Of a stretch of 64,000 nt of DNA, positions 15,827-23,586 are shown one piece after another (positions within the stretch are counted from its first letter, which is position 1; each line of letters opens with the position of its first letter). This stretch comes from Oscillospiraceae bacterium. GTDB lineage: Bacteria > Bacillota > Clostridia > Oscillospirales > CAG-382. The notes under the pieces are model-generated. The model ran no database searches. It had not been told where the DNA came from and saw only the letters and a program-made list of their open reading frames with translations. The DNA is taken from NCBI GenBank assembly GCA_015064955.1, contig SVRD01000002.1:62001-126000 (forward strand). Direction: 5' to 3'. Both the position numbers and the translations under genes were made by a program.

Positions 15827-16063
15827 ATGAATCAAATAATGACCCCGAAGGACTACGGACTTTTCTGCATCGACCAATCCCCCGTAACTCCCGAGATGCC
15901 GCACAACAGCACCTTCCCCGCGCACGTTTCGCTCGCGATGATGTACGTTCCGTATCAGCGGTTTGAAAATCTCTACGACGAGGAAAAAGCGCTTTCCCGC
16001 GGTACGCTTTTCGCGGAGCTCGATTTCCCGTTTTACGGAAGCAAGAGAGGTAATATGAAATGA
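15827..16063 (+). CDS. cotJA: CotJA-type spore coat-associated protein
   Basis: 78 residues. The pattern PEMPHNSTFPAHVSLAMMYVPYQRFENLYDEEKALSRGTLF (key residues: central MMYVPYQ, then YDxxxALxxGTLFxxLDFPF) is the CotJA family core. In Bacillus, CotJA and CotJC are inner spore coat components made in the mother cell. The start could be 15827 or the ATG at 15839; neither has a strong ribosome binding site. It overlaps cotJB by 4 nt (ATGA). Confidence 0.9.
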   Translation: MNQIMTPKDYGLFCIDQSPVTPEMPHNSTFPAHVSLAMMYVPYQRFENLYDEEKALSRGTLFAELDFPFYGSKRGNMK

Positions 16064-16326
16064 CGCACGATTCAAGACGCGAAAGCCTTATGAACAAGGT
16101 TCAGATGTATGCCTTTGTCGCGCACGAATGCGCGCTTTACCTCGACTGCCACCCCGACAACCGCCAAGCACTCGAAAAATTCCAAAAGGCCAGAGATAAA
16201 ATGAACGAATTTGTCGCGCAGTACGAGGAAATGTACGGCCCGCTCACCGCTTTTTCGGCAGGCAGCGCCAACGGCGGCTGGAATTGGATAAGCGGAAAAT
16301 GGCCTTGGCAGAACAAGGAGGATTAA
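16060..16326 (+). CDS. cotJB: CotJB spore coat protein
   Basis: 88 residues, the usual size. The helical core (VQMYAFVAHECALYLDCHP, then NRQALEKFQKARDKMNEF) and the C-terminal NGGWNWISGKWPWQNKED with the conserved W...PWP-like end match CotJB. Translationally coupled to cotJA, and cotJC starts 3 nt after its stop. Confidence 0.92.
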   Translation: MTHDSRRESLMNKVQMYAFVAHECALYLDCHPDNRQALEKFQKARDKMNEFVAQYEEMYGPLTAFSAGSANGGWNWISGKWPWQNKED

Positions 16327-16329
16327 CCG

Positions 16330-16929
16330 ATGTGGACCTATGACAAAAAGCTTCAATACCCCGTTAATATCAAAAACCCCAACCCCGCACTCGCAAAGCT
16401 GATAATTTCGCAGTTCGGCGGGCCCGACGGCGAGCTCGGCGCGGCGATGCGCTATCTCTCCCAGCGTTACAGTATGCCCTATAACGAGGCGATCGGTATT
16501 CTTACCGACATCGGAACCGAGGAATTGGCACACATGGAGATGATTTGCGCGATCGTATATCAGCTCACCCGCAACCTCACCCCCGAGCAGATCAAGGAGG
16601 GCGGGTTCGACGCATATTTCGTCGACCACACAACAGGTCTCTACCCCGTCGCCGCAAGCGGTGTGCCCTGGAACGCAAACACCTTTCAGTCGACCGGCGA
16701 TCCGATTGCCGACCTTTCGGAAGACCTCGCGGCAGAGCAAAAGGCGAGAAAGACCTACGACAACATTCTTCGCTTCTGCGACGACCGCGACGTGATCGAC
16801 CCGATCCGCTTCCTCCGCGAGCGCGAGCTCGTCCATTTCCAACGCTTCGGCGACGCACTCCGCATCGTGCAGGATAACTTGGACTACAAGAACTTTTACG
16901 CTTATAATCCGAGTTTTGACAAACGCTAA
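16330..16929 (+). CDS. cotJC: CotJC, manganese-catalase-like spore coat protein
   Basis: 199 residues with the di-manganese catalase four-helix fold. Putative metal ligands lie in GILTDIGTEELAHMEMI (ExxH) and in LAAEQKARKTYDNI plus RERELVHFQRF (second ExxH-like pair). It begins MWTYDKKLQYP, the typical CotJC start. Role: a spore coat layer protein, possibly protecting against peroxide. Its last 28 codons plus terminator are duplicated downstream at 17410-17547. Confidence 0.94.
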   Translation: MWTYDKKLQYPVNIKNPNPALAKLIISQFGGPDGELGAAMRYLSQRYSMPYNEAIGILTDIGTEELAHMEMICAIVYQLTRNLTPEQIKEGGFDAYFVDHTTGLYPVAASGVPWNANTFQSTGDPIADLSEDLAAEQKARKTYDNILRFCDDRDVIDPIRFLRERELVHFQRFGDALRIVQDNLDYKNFYAYNPSFDKR

Positions 16930-16939
16930 AACGGCATAA

Positions 16940-16976
16940 CAAAAGGGGCTTTTTGCAAAAAGCCCCTTTTAAAATC
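16940..16976 (+). terminator. Terminator of the cotJ operon
   Basis: AAAAGGGGCTTTTT-GC-AAAAAGCCCCTTTT, a near-perfect self-complementary stem, then a CCCCAAAAACTTT motif. The same block is repeated at 17511. Confidence 0.85.
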
Positions 16977-17056
16977 CCCAAAAACTTTTTAACCAAAAAT
17001 AAGAAAGCAAATGGGGTCATCCATCTGCTTTTTTAATAAAATTCTATACGGTTAAA

Positions 17057-17275
17057 TTAATAATCGGTACAAACGCAAATACCGTAAACATTAAACTCGG
17101 CTTCTTTAACGTTGCCTTCAAGTGATTCTTTGTAATATATTTTGCTGAACGTTTCGATTGCTTCATCCAATGAATTTGCATAGCATAACGCAACATCATC
17201 GGTGAAGTTATGGCAGTCTCCATTTTGTAAATAGCCATCCATAGTATTGGGCTTAGCATACACAAACAGTTTCAT
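17057..17275 (-). CDS. Small hypothetical protein
   Basis: 72 residues, MKLFVYAKPNTMDGYLQNGD...YGICVCTDY. I recognise no family; the NSLDEAIETFSKIYYKESLE segment looks like a single helix in a small alpha/beta fold. ATG 17275 has GGAGG 11 nt upstream; an in-frame ATG at 17293 precedes that ribosome binding site and is unlikely. The gene sits alone, between two copies of the cotJC 3' end, and is AT-richer than cotJC, suggesting insertion. Confidence 0.65.
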   Translation of the reverse strand: MKLFVYAKPNTMDGYLQNGDCHNFTDDVALCYANSLDEAIETFSKIYYKESLEGNVKEAEFNVYGICVCTDY

Positions 17276-17310
17276 TTTCCGTTCATCCTCCATTGCTTTA
17301 TGACATTTTT

Positions 17311-17338
17311 ATTATACCAAAAAACGCAAGCAAGTCAA
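17311..17338 (-). promoter_or_regulatory. Promoter of the small hypothetical gene
   Basis: On the minus strand TTGACT (17333-17338), 16-bp spacer, TATAAT (17311-17316). Confidence 0.7.
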
Positions 17339-17409
17339 TAGAACGCTACTTAATTTTCAGTTGATTACTTAGCATCCCCGACCCTTTTCGCCCATCTGTT
17401 TGAATTAGT

Positions 17410-17496
17410 CGCTTCGGCGATGCACTGCGTATCGTTCAGGACAATTTGGACTATAAGAATTTCTACGCCTATAACCCGAGCTTCGATAAGAGGTAA
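17410..17496 (+). pseudogene. cotJC 3'-end fragment
   Basis: 28 codons plus stop encode RFGDALRIVQDNLDYK followed by NFYAYNPSFDKR, exactly the C-terminal residues of CotJC, with many synonymous differences from the intact gene. It has no start and is followed by the same terminator block. The synonymous divergence shows the copy is old or came from a related strain rather than being a recent duplication. Confidence 0.85.
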
Positions 17497-17510
17497 AAAC
17501 GCATAACAAA

Positions 17511-17547
17511 AAGGGGCTTTTTGCAAAAAGCCCCTTTTGAAATCCCC
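17511..17547 (+). terminator. Duplicated cotJ terminator
   Basis: Same GGGGCTTTTT-GC-AAAAAGCCCC stem and trailing CCCCAAAAACTTT as at 16940. Confidence 0.8.
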
Positions 17548-17572
17548 AAAAACTTTCCAAAAAAGAATTCTG

Positions 17573-17601
17573 TTGAAAAACCTTTTCTAATATGGTACAA
17601 T
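17573..17601 (+). promoter_or_regulatory. Promoter of the YD-repeat gene
   Basis: TTGAAA (17573-17578), 17-bp spacer, TACAAT (17596-17601), then AAGGGGTG before ATG 17621. Confidence 0.65.
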
Positions 17602-17620
17602 TAAATAAAGGGGTGATTAT

Positions 17621-18394
17621 ATGACTTTCGAGAAAAACACCGATATGTCCGCAAACTCTATTTTTGAAGATTTTACGTTCTACAAAAGTATTGAGGAATT
17701 TGACAAGCACGGCAACTCTGTTTCTTATGTAACCTACGACAAAAATGAAAACATTTTAGTAAAACGAAAGTCTATATACAACGAGAACGGAAAGCCCATT
17801 CATCATGTAGCATACGACAAAAACGGAAACGTTTTTTTAGACAACCACTATGACAATCCCCTCGAAGATTCTCAAAATAACATTCGGGAGTATGACGAAA
17901 ACGGCAACCTTTGTCTTGAAAAGGTATATTATGAAGACAAGCTTATCTCGCACACAGAATGGAATCATAACCTTAACGGTGAAATCGAGCAGATAGAATG
18001 GTTTGAAAACGGCGAAAGTGTCGGCAAAAACAGCTTTGCCTATAACGAACATGGGGATTTGTGTCTTAAAGCATCATATGATAAAAACGGCGACGCTACG
18101 TTAATAATAGAACACAAATACGAGTATGACGAAGCGGGAAGAAAAACGCTTGAAGAAACATATTGGAATAATGTCTTGGACAATACTGCTGTTTATGAAT
18201 ACAAAGATAACAAAGTGTTGATATATAACCGCGACAAGAACGAAAAAATGACCTTGTATGAAGTACATACGGTTGACGAGAACGGTAACATTATTCTTGA
18301 AGAACGTTATACCAACAACAAGGTCGTATCATCTACGGAATATCGATACGACGAAGACGGCAATAAAGTCTGCGTGATACATACGAACTGTTAA
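17621..18394 (+). CDS. YD-type repeat protein without signal peptide
   Basis: 257 residues made almost entirely of RHS/YwqK-like repeats: VTYDKNENILVKR, YNENGKPIHHVAYDKNGNVF, EYDENGNLCLEK, YEYDEAGRKTLEE, YRYDEDGNKVCV. There is no signal peptide, lipobox or transmembrane segment, unlike lipoprotein 1 at 2520 with the same repeat type. Function unknown; similar solo repeat proteins are found beside contact-dependent toxins, but no toxin gene is visible here. It is flanked on the left by the cotJC fragment. Confidence 0.72.
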   Translation: MTFEKNTDMSANSIFEDFTFYKSIEEFDKHGNSVSYVTYDKNENILVKRKSIYNENGKPIHHVAYDKNGNVFLDNHYDNPLEDSQNNIREYDENGNLCLEKVYYEDKLISHTEWNHNLNGEIEQIEWFENGESVGKNSFAYNEHGDLCLKASYDKNGDATLIIEHKYEYDEAGRKTLEETYWNNVLDNTAVYEYKDNKVLIYNRDKNEKMTLYEVHTVDENGNIILEERYTNNKVVSSTEYRYDEDGNKVCVIHTNC

Positions 18395-18498
18395 TGTTGT
18401 TAGCGTCAAAGCCCACTGCATTCCGTATCGTTCGGGGACAGAAACGGTTACATGCCTCTTCCCTATTCACAAAAACAACAAAAAACGCCGCAAAGATA

Positions 18499-18527
18499 TT
18501 GACAGCGCGATTATTTTATGTTATTAT
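18499..18527 (+). promoter_or_regulatory. Promoter of the 71-residue protein gene
   Basis: TTGACA (18499-18504), 17-bp spacer, TATTAT (18522-18527); it would give a leader of about 110 nt. Confidence 0.7.
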
Positions 18528-18556
18528 AGCCGCAACAATAGTTTGCTTATCTAATT

Positions 18557-18641
18557 AATTGATCGGAATTTCCAAGGGGGGATTCTATCAATTTACAGGA
18601 TAGGCGTTTTTTATTGCCTTCCTGACATTTAAGTTAGGAGG
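18557..18641 (+). promoter_or_regulatory. Structured 5' leader with sequestered Shine-Dalgarno
   Basis: Two hairpins. The first (18557-18593) has a perfect outer stem AATTGAT/ATCAATT and an inner stem closing an AAGG loop, with one bulged C. The second pairs CTTCCTGAC (18618-18626) with GTTAGGAGG (18633-18641) around loop ATTTAA, burying the AGGAGG ribosome binding site 5 nt before the start codon. An alternative pairing AGGC (18602-18605) with GCCT (18616-18619) would compete with it. This is the layout of a translational switch; I recognise no known riboswitch class. Confidence 0.55.
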
Positions 18642-18646
18642 AAACT

Positions 18647-18862
18647 ATGAGAAGTTATTCAGACCCCACCGCTTCCGCGGCATTAGGCGGCATCAACCGC
18701 GAATTTTCGAGGCTCGAGAAAAAAGCAAAGGCGCTCTGCCGTCTTCTTGACGAGGGCAAGATCACGATCGATGACTTTGAAAAAGCCCAGTCCCAATTCC
18801 AAGGGCTTTACAAGCACGTGCTGAAGCATGCACTCGTAAAAAGTGCCCAAAACCGCCAATAG
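18647..18862 (+). CDS. Small hypothetical protein with structured leader
   Basis: 71 residues: MRSYSDPTASAALGGINREF, then a Lys/Arg-rich helix (SRLEKKAKALCRLLDEGKIT) and a second helical part. No family recognised; the composition suggests a basic helical protein. ATG 18647 follows a consensus AGGAGG that is held in a 9-bp stem. Confidence 0.65.
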   Translation: MRSYSDPTASAALGGINREFSRLEKKAKALCRLLDEGKITIDDFEKAQSQFQGLYKHVLKHALVKSAQNRQ

Positions 18863-18913
18863 CGAAACCGTCCCCGCCGATTTAGCGTGTTATCCTTAAC
18901 GGAGAACACGCAG

Positions 18914-19084
18914 TCAAATCCGTCTTCGACGGGTGAAATCCACCTCTGGTGGATGAAATCGCGTTTGCGATGAAATCCTGCTTCGCAGGGTTGTATTTAG
19001 ACGGATTTGATTTCATCCGAGGACTTGTCCTTGGATTTCATCTGAACGAAGTGAAGATTTCATCGTTGCCGCGCAACGATTTCA
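18914..19084. repeat. Hairpin array 2: micro-hairpins separated by TGAAATC, then GATTTCA
   Basis: Words TCAAATC (18914) and TGAAATC (18934, 18954, 18971), then the reverse complement GATTTCA (19009, 19034, 19056, 19078). Intervening hairpins include CCGTC-ttc-GACGG, CCACC-tct-GGTGG, ATCGC-gtt-GCGAT, CCTGC-ttc-GCAGG, GGAC-tt-GTCC and CGTTGC-cg-GCAACG. Word count (4+4) and word spacing are close to array 1, but the word is different. An outer pairing of AAATCCGTCT (18916-18925) with AGACGGATTT (19000-19009) is also visible. No four-helix-bundle gene follows. Confidence 0.8.
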
Positions 19085-19093
19085 TTAAACCAA

Positions 19094-19145
19094 CAGAAAA
19101 AGAGATAACATTTCGGCTACGAACCGATTTGTTATCTCTTTCTGT
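19094..19145 (+). repeat. Long hairpin AGAGATAACA...TGTTATCTCT
   Basis: An imperfect long stem: CAGAAAAAGAGATAACA pairs with TGTTATCTCTTTCTG, and TTTCGG/CCGAT lies near the tip. It directly follows array 2. A second palindrome, with arms GCGTTTGAC and GTCAAATGC around a TA centre, lies at 19180-19199. Confidence 0.6.
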
Positions 19146-19247
19146 CGTTATAAGGGTTTGGGCTTAGCCCATATTTGCGTTTGACTAGTCAAATGCGATG
19201 CTTGCACTTTGCACTTTGCTCAAAGTATAAATTCTCCGATAAGAACA

Positions 19248-19277
19248 CCTCCCTTTACACAAGGGAGGCTTTTTGTC
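19248..19277 (+). terminator. Terminator-like hairpin
   Basis: CCTCCCTT-tacac-AAGGGAGG followed by CTTTTT. No gene lies immediately upstream; it may end transcription through the array region. Confidence 0.6.
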
Positions 19278-19341
19278 GCTCCGCAATCTTTTCGTCCCGC
19301 GGTAGAACCGGGGGTTTATTTCCACTCCTTACACGCAATAA

Positions 19342-19376
19342 AAAAGGCACACCGCTTGGGCGTGCCTTGTTTTATT
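19342..19376 (-). terminator. Terminator of the CBM9-like surface protein gene
   Basis: Read on the minus strand, AAGGCAC and GTGCCTT flank a loop and are followed by TTTTTATT. The stem is also T-rich on the + strand side. Confidence 0.75.
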
Positions 19377-19414
19377 AGGTTGATTCAGAGTTAAAAACTC
19401 TTATTATCGGTTGT

Positions 19415-20956
19415 TTATGCCTTCTTCTTCTTGAGAACGATAACAACAACTGCTGCTACTGCAACAACTGCAACACCGATGATAACCCAGAGCCATACGC
19501 CGAGGCCGCCTTCTTCGTCAGCCTTGTCACCGGTGGAAGCATCGGTGGAGGTAGCTGCGGAAGTATCTGCCTTGGATTCGGTTTCGGAAACTGCTTCGGA
19601 GGATTCTTCTTCAGAAACTGCTTCGGAGGATTCGTCGATAACTTCAGAGGATTCTTCGCCGGAAACATCGTCGCCGGGGTTTTCGGTGCCGGCTTCTACG
19701 AGTTCCTTAACGTAGATCTGAGAGTTGGTGTATTCGAACTTGCCTTCTTCGAGGTTAACACCGAAGAGAACAATCTTACTGCCAACGCCGATCTGCTTAA
19801 TGGTAGCAGAGTTAACGAGACCGCCTGCGCCTTCGCTGCCGTCGGTATGAGCTGCAACGAGGATCATGCCATCTTCGATTTCGGTAGCGAGAGCGATTTC
19901 GCCGGTACCGGTAACTGCTTCAACAACTTCATATACGTTGTCTTCAACAGGCTTACAAAGGATTACGCTGGAGTAGTTGAGACCGTAGTCAGAACCGAGG
20001 TTCTTGCCTTCGAGCTCGGTAACGAGAAGGGTGGATTCAGCGCCCATAACGTCGTTCATCTTGCTGAACGCGATCTTGAGAGCGTCCTTAGCTTCGTCGG
20101 GAAGCTTGCCTTCTACCAGAGGGTTGATTTCTTCTTTTTTGTGTTCTTCAGACTTAAGAGTGATAATTGCAGCGTTGTCGGGCTGCTTGGTGCCGAGAAG
20201 ACCGTCGCACCATTCGATCATACCCTTCTTGGTGCCGTAGTTTTCCTGAGCTGCTACAGCGAAGGTGAGACCGAACTGAGCGGAGTCGCCCATTGCGTTA
20301 ACGGTGGTCATTTCCCAGGGAATTGCAACTTCATAAGTAGTGGTCTTTGCAGCGTCGTCTCTTTCGATAGCTGCGTTCCAGTCGTTAATAGAAACGTCTT
20401 CCTTGGTGATGCCGCTGGGGTAGTACCAAGCCATACGGCCGATGTCGCCGTCTTCCATCTGGCAAAGGCCGATTTCGAGGAAGTTCTGTGCGGAGCCGTA
20501 AGAGGTTTCGCCCTTCTTGGGAGCACCGGGAGTGATGATGAACTGGATGCAGGAATGCCACCACATGTGACCGAACATAGAGCCGTCTTCGGGCCATACG
20601 TCGCTGATGATGTCATAGTTGGAGCCGAAGGTTGCTTTGGGCATAGCCTTGTGAACTTCAGACTTAACAACCCATGCCATGTAGAGATTGTCGCCGTCCC
20701 ATGTCATGTAGAAATCGAAACCCCAGTTATCGTATTCATCGTGATCGTCGTTCGCGGTGAATTCGTCCTTAGCGTCTTCGAAGGTACGAACAGGGAGACC
20801 GTATTCGGTCTTGCCGACTTTACCGTCGATCTTGGGAGCGGTTTTGGTGCTTTCTACGGTTACTTCAGCATTAACAATGCCTTCTGCAGCCGAAGGTACA
20901 ACAAACATTGCGATAAGCATGCTTGCTACGAGAAGAAACGTGAGAATCTTCTTCAT
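19415..20956 (-). CDS. Membrane-anchored surface protein with CBM9-like (DOMON-like) domain
   Basis: 513 residues. Signal peptide MKKILTFLLVASMLIAMFV... (cleavage about SAA-EG). Residues about 30-260 resemble the carbohydrate-binding CBM9-like fold: APKIDGKVGKTEYG opening, DNLYMAWVVKSEVH, YEVAIPWEMTTV. A Ser/Glu-rich stalk (about 425-475) leads to a transmembrane helix (LGVWLWVIIGVAVVAVAAV) and a KKKK tail, so it is anchored by its C-terminus without sortase. Probably binds sugar or ligand at the cell surface (inference). ATG 20956 is preferred over an in-frame ATG at 21067 because it starts the signal peptide and has a ribosome binding site. Confidence 0.8.
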   Translation of the reverse strand: MKKILTFLLVASMLIAMFVVPSAAEGIVNAEVTVESTKTAPKIDGKVGKTEYGLPVRTFEDAKDEFTANDDHDEYDNWGFDFYMTWDGDNLYMAWVVKSEVHKAMPKATFGSNYDIISDVWPEDGSMFGHMWWHSCIQFIITPGAPKKGETSYGSAQNFLEIGLCQMEDGDIGRMAWYYPSGITKEDVSINDWNAAIERDDAAKTTTYEVAIPWEMTTVNAMGDSAQFGLTFAVAAQENYGTKKGMIEWCDGLLGTKQPDNAAIITLKSEEHKKEEINPLVEGKLPDEAKDALKIAFSKMNDVMGAESTLLVTELEGKNLGSDYGLNYSSVILCKPVEDNVYEVVEAVTGTGEIALATEIEDGMILVAAHTDGSEGAGGLVNSATIKQIGVGSKIVLFGVNLEEGKFEYTNSQIYVKELVEAGTENPGDDVSGEESSEVIDESSEAVSEEESSEAVSETESKADTSAATSTDASTGDKADEEGGLGVWLWVIIGVAVVAVAAVVVIVLKKKKA

Positions 20957-21101
20957 AATGTTTTTCTCCTTACAAATAAATATTATTTGGGGCAATGCCC
21001 CTATTGTGGTGATAACATTATAAACGATTCCGACAAAAAAAGCAATAGCAAATTTGATTTTTTGCAATTTTTATAAAATATGTTTATAAATCAGTTTTTG
21101 C

Positions 21102-21130
21102 TTGCAATTCGGGCGCTTTTATATTATAAT
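21102..21130 (+). promoter_or_regulatory. pcrA promoter
   Basis: TTGCAA (21102-21107), 17-bp spacer, TATAAT (21125-21130), 30 nt before ATG 21161. Confidence 0.7.
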
Positions 21131-21160
21131 GGTACTATTACAGATATGGAGAATGGGTAA

Positions 21161-23530
21161 ATGTCGGTTTCGGGCGAATTCAACGAAATAAAAAAGGCGC
21201 TTTTCAACAAATATTTCGCCTTTCTGAACGATATGCAGAGAGAAGCGGTATTCACTACCGAGGGTCCCTTGCTCGTTCTCGCAGGGGCGGGAAGCGGTAA
21301 AACGACTGTTATCGTCAACCGCATCGCCAATATCGTGCAGTTCGGCAGAGCCGCAAGCGATAAGTCGCTCCCCGAAAATTCAGAAAGCTTGCTTCCGCTG
21401 ATGAAAGCAACCCTTTTGCACGGAAACCGCGATCAAGTCGGAGTGATGCTGAAGCAGCTGGCTGTCGAGCCGGCGCACCCCTACCGAGTGCTTTGTATTA
21501 CCTTTACAAACAAAGCGGCAAGGGAATTCAAGGAGCGCTTGCAGCAAACACTCGGCGAGCAGGCAAACGATATCTGGGCGGGCACGTTTCACTCGGTCTG
21601 TGTGAGAATGCTGAGAGCATATATCGACCGACTCGGATATAACCGTGATTTCACGATCTACGATACCGACGACTGCAAGAAGCTGATAACCGAAATTATA
21701 AAGGATCTGGGTATCCCCGAAAGCACACTCCCCCCGAAAACTGTTATAAATACTATCTCCAAAGCGAAGGAAAACGATTGCGGAGCAAGGGAATTTTTGC
21801 TCGAAGCGGGCAAGGACACGATGATGCTCCGAATCGCTCGGGTATATGAAAAATACCAAACCAAGCTGAAGGAGGCAAACGCGCTCGACTTCGACGATAT
21901 AATTATGCTCACCAACCGTTTGTTTGAGACCCACCCCGACGTGCGTGACAGATTCTCCGAGCAATTCCGTTATATCCTTGTCGACGAATATCAGGACACA
22001 AACCCCTCTCAAAGCCGTCTCGTCGCTCATCTTTCGATCAAGCGCAAGAACGTCTGTGTTGTCGGCGACGACGACCAGTCGATATATTCCTTCCGCGGCG
22101 CGACGGTAGACAATATTTTAGGATTTGATATCGAATATTCAAATGCGCGCGTGATAAGGCTCGAGCAGAATTACCGCTCGGCAGGAAATATTCTTGCGGC
22201 GGCAAACGGAATTATCGCAAACAATATCTCGCGAAAGGGAAAAGAGCTTTTCACGACAGCCGAGGACGGCGAAAAGGTACATATAAAAAGGCTTTACACT
22301 CAGGCAGAGGAAGCCGAATTTATCTGCGATACGATAGAAAAGGCTGTCGCAAATGGCGCGAAATATTCGGATTTTGCGGTTCTATACCGCGTAAACGCGC
22401 TTTCAAACTCGCTCGAAACCGCTTTTGTCAAAAAAAGACTTCCCTATAAAATTTTCGGCGGTCTGCGGTTTTACGAAAGACGCGAGATCAAGGATATTCT
22501 CGCTTATCTTTCGGTTATCGCCAACCAAAGCGACAGTGTCAGATTAAGACGAATAATAAATGTACCCAAGCGCGCTATCGGGGAAGCGACGGTCGACAAG
22601 ATCGCACTTCTTGCAGACGATATGAACACCGATATGTTCACAATAATCGAGCACTCGGCGGAATACCGCGAGCTTTCTCGCGCGGCAATAAAGCTTGTCA
22701 AATTTGCCGAGCTTATCAATAAAATGCGCGATTATTCGCAAAAGCACAGCCTTTCCGAAACGGTTTCCTACGTTATCGAGGAAAGCGGATACCGAGTGAT
22801 GCTCGCCGACGAGGAAAACGGCAAGGAGCGCGAGGAAAACGTGCTCGAGCTTGTGTCCTCCGCCGCGCTTTTCGAGGAAACGAGCGAAAACCCGACTCTT
22901 TCGGAGTTTTTGAACGAGCTTGCACTTGTAAGCGATCTCGATAATTACGAAAGCGACAGCGATTCTGTCGCGCTGATGACGGTCCACTCGGCAAAGGGGC
23001 TTGAATTCAACACCGTGTTCATTCCCGGATTTGAAGAGGGTATGTTCCCGAGCGCGCTTTCGCTTTCCGAGGGCGATCGGGGATTGGAGGAGGAGCGCAG
23101 GCTCGCCTACGTTGCCGTCACCCGTGCGAAAAAGGCACTTTATCTTTTAAATACCGCGTCGCGTATGCTTTACGGACGCACCGAAATGAACCGGATATCG
23201 CGGTTTGCCGAGGAAATACCGAAATCGGTGTGCGATATGGCGGTAGTCAAGGATTCGAGCGGACATATTCCCCCAAATCCGAATATCCGCTCGGCACAAT
23301 ACAACGAATCCCGCAATAAATTCCTCGAAAACCTGCGTGCAAGCGCGCAAAAGCCTGCTCAGGCGGGGAATACCTTTGCAGTCGGCGACAGCGTTGCCCA
23401 CGCGATGTTCGGCGAGGGCGAGATAATACGCGCCGAAGCGATGGGCGGCGATATACTCTATGAAATAGAGTTTGCAAAATGCGGCACAAAACGGCTTATG
23501 GGCAGCTTCGCAAAGCTGAAAAAGATTTAA
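21161..23530 (+). CDS. pcrA: UvrD/PcrA/Rep-family 3'-5' DNA helicase
   Basis: 789 residues. SF1A helicase acting in repair and replication restart. Motif I LAGAGSGKTT (about 49-58), Ia ITFTNKAAREFKERL, II VDEYQDTN, III GDDDQSIYSFRGA, IV EQNYRS, V TVHSAKGLEFNTVF, VI YVAVTRAK. The C-terminus (FAVGDSVAHAMFGEGEI...) is the typical PcrA Tudor-like tail that contacts RNA polymerase. An insertion of about 45 residues (KSLPENSESLLPLMKATLLH...) follows motif I, as in many clostridial versions. Start has GGAGAA upstream. Confidence 0.93.
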   Translation: MSVSGEFNEIKKALFNKYFAFLNDMQREAVFTTEGPLLVLAGAGSGKTTVIVNRIANIVQFGRAASDKSLPENSESLLPLMKATLLHGNRDQVGVMLKQLAVEPAHPYRVLCITFTNKAAREFKERLQQTLGEQANDIWAGTFHSVCVRMLRAYIDRLGYNRDFTIYDTDDCKKLITEIIKDLGIPESTLPPKTVINTISKAKENDCGAREFLLEAGKDTMMLRIARVYEKYQTKLKEANALDFDDIIMLTNRLFETHPDVRDRFSEQFRYILVDEYQDTNPSQSRLVAHLSIKRKNVCVVGDDDQSIYSFRGATVDNILGFDIEYSNARVIRLEQNYRSAGNILAAANGIIANNISRKGKELFTTAEDGEKVHIKRLYTQAEEAEFICDTIEKAVANGAKYSDFAVLYRVNALSNSLETAFVKKRLPYKIFGGLRFYERREIKDILAYLSVIANQSDSVRLRRIINVPKRAIGEATVDKIALLADDMNTDMFTIIEHSAEYRELSRAAIKLVKFAELINKMRDYSQKHSLSETVSYVIEESGYRVMLADEENGKEREENVLELVSSAALFEETSENPTLSEFLNELALVSDLDNYESDSDSVALMTVHSAKGLEFNTVFIPGFEEGMFPSALSLSEGDRGLEEERRLAYVAVTRAKKALYLLNTASRMLYGRTEMNRISRFAEEIPKSVCDMAVVKDSSGHIPPNPNIRSAQYNESRNKFLENLRASAQKPAQAGNTFAVGDSVAHAMFGEGEIIRAEAMGGDILYEIEFAKCGTKRLMGSFAKLKKI

Positions 23531-23547
23531 ATTACATTTATAAATAA

Positions 23548-23580
23548 AACTCCCACGCGGAAGATTAACCGCGGGAAAGG
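23548..23580 (+). repeat. Dispersed structured element, minimal form (upstream of the DUF1015 gene)
   Basis: CCCACGCGG ... ACCGCGGGAAAGG resembles only the closing head of the elements at 15582, 32511 and 45118; the CCGCGGG arm can pair with CACGCGG. It ends just before ATG 23587 and overlaps the ribosome binding site region. Confidence 0.45.
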
Positions 23581-23586
23581 AAAAAT

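Noticed and set aside
19175..19394. Short + strand frames of 62-68 codons around 19.2-19.4 kb
   Set aside because: They run through two terminator hairpins and lack ribosome binding sites.
19847..21076. 409-codon + strand frame opposite the CBM9-like protein
   Set aside because: Antisense to a gene with signal peptide, stalk and membrane anchor; composition atypical for a protein.
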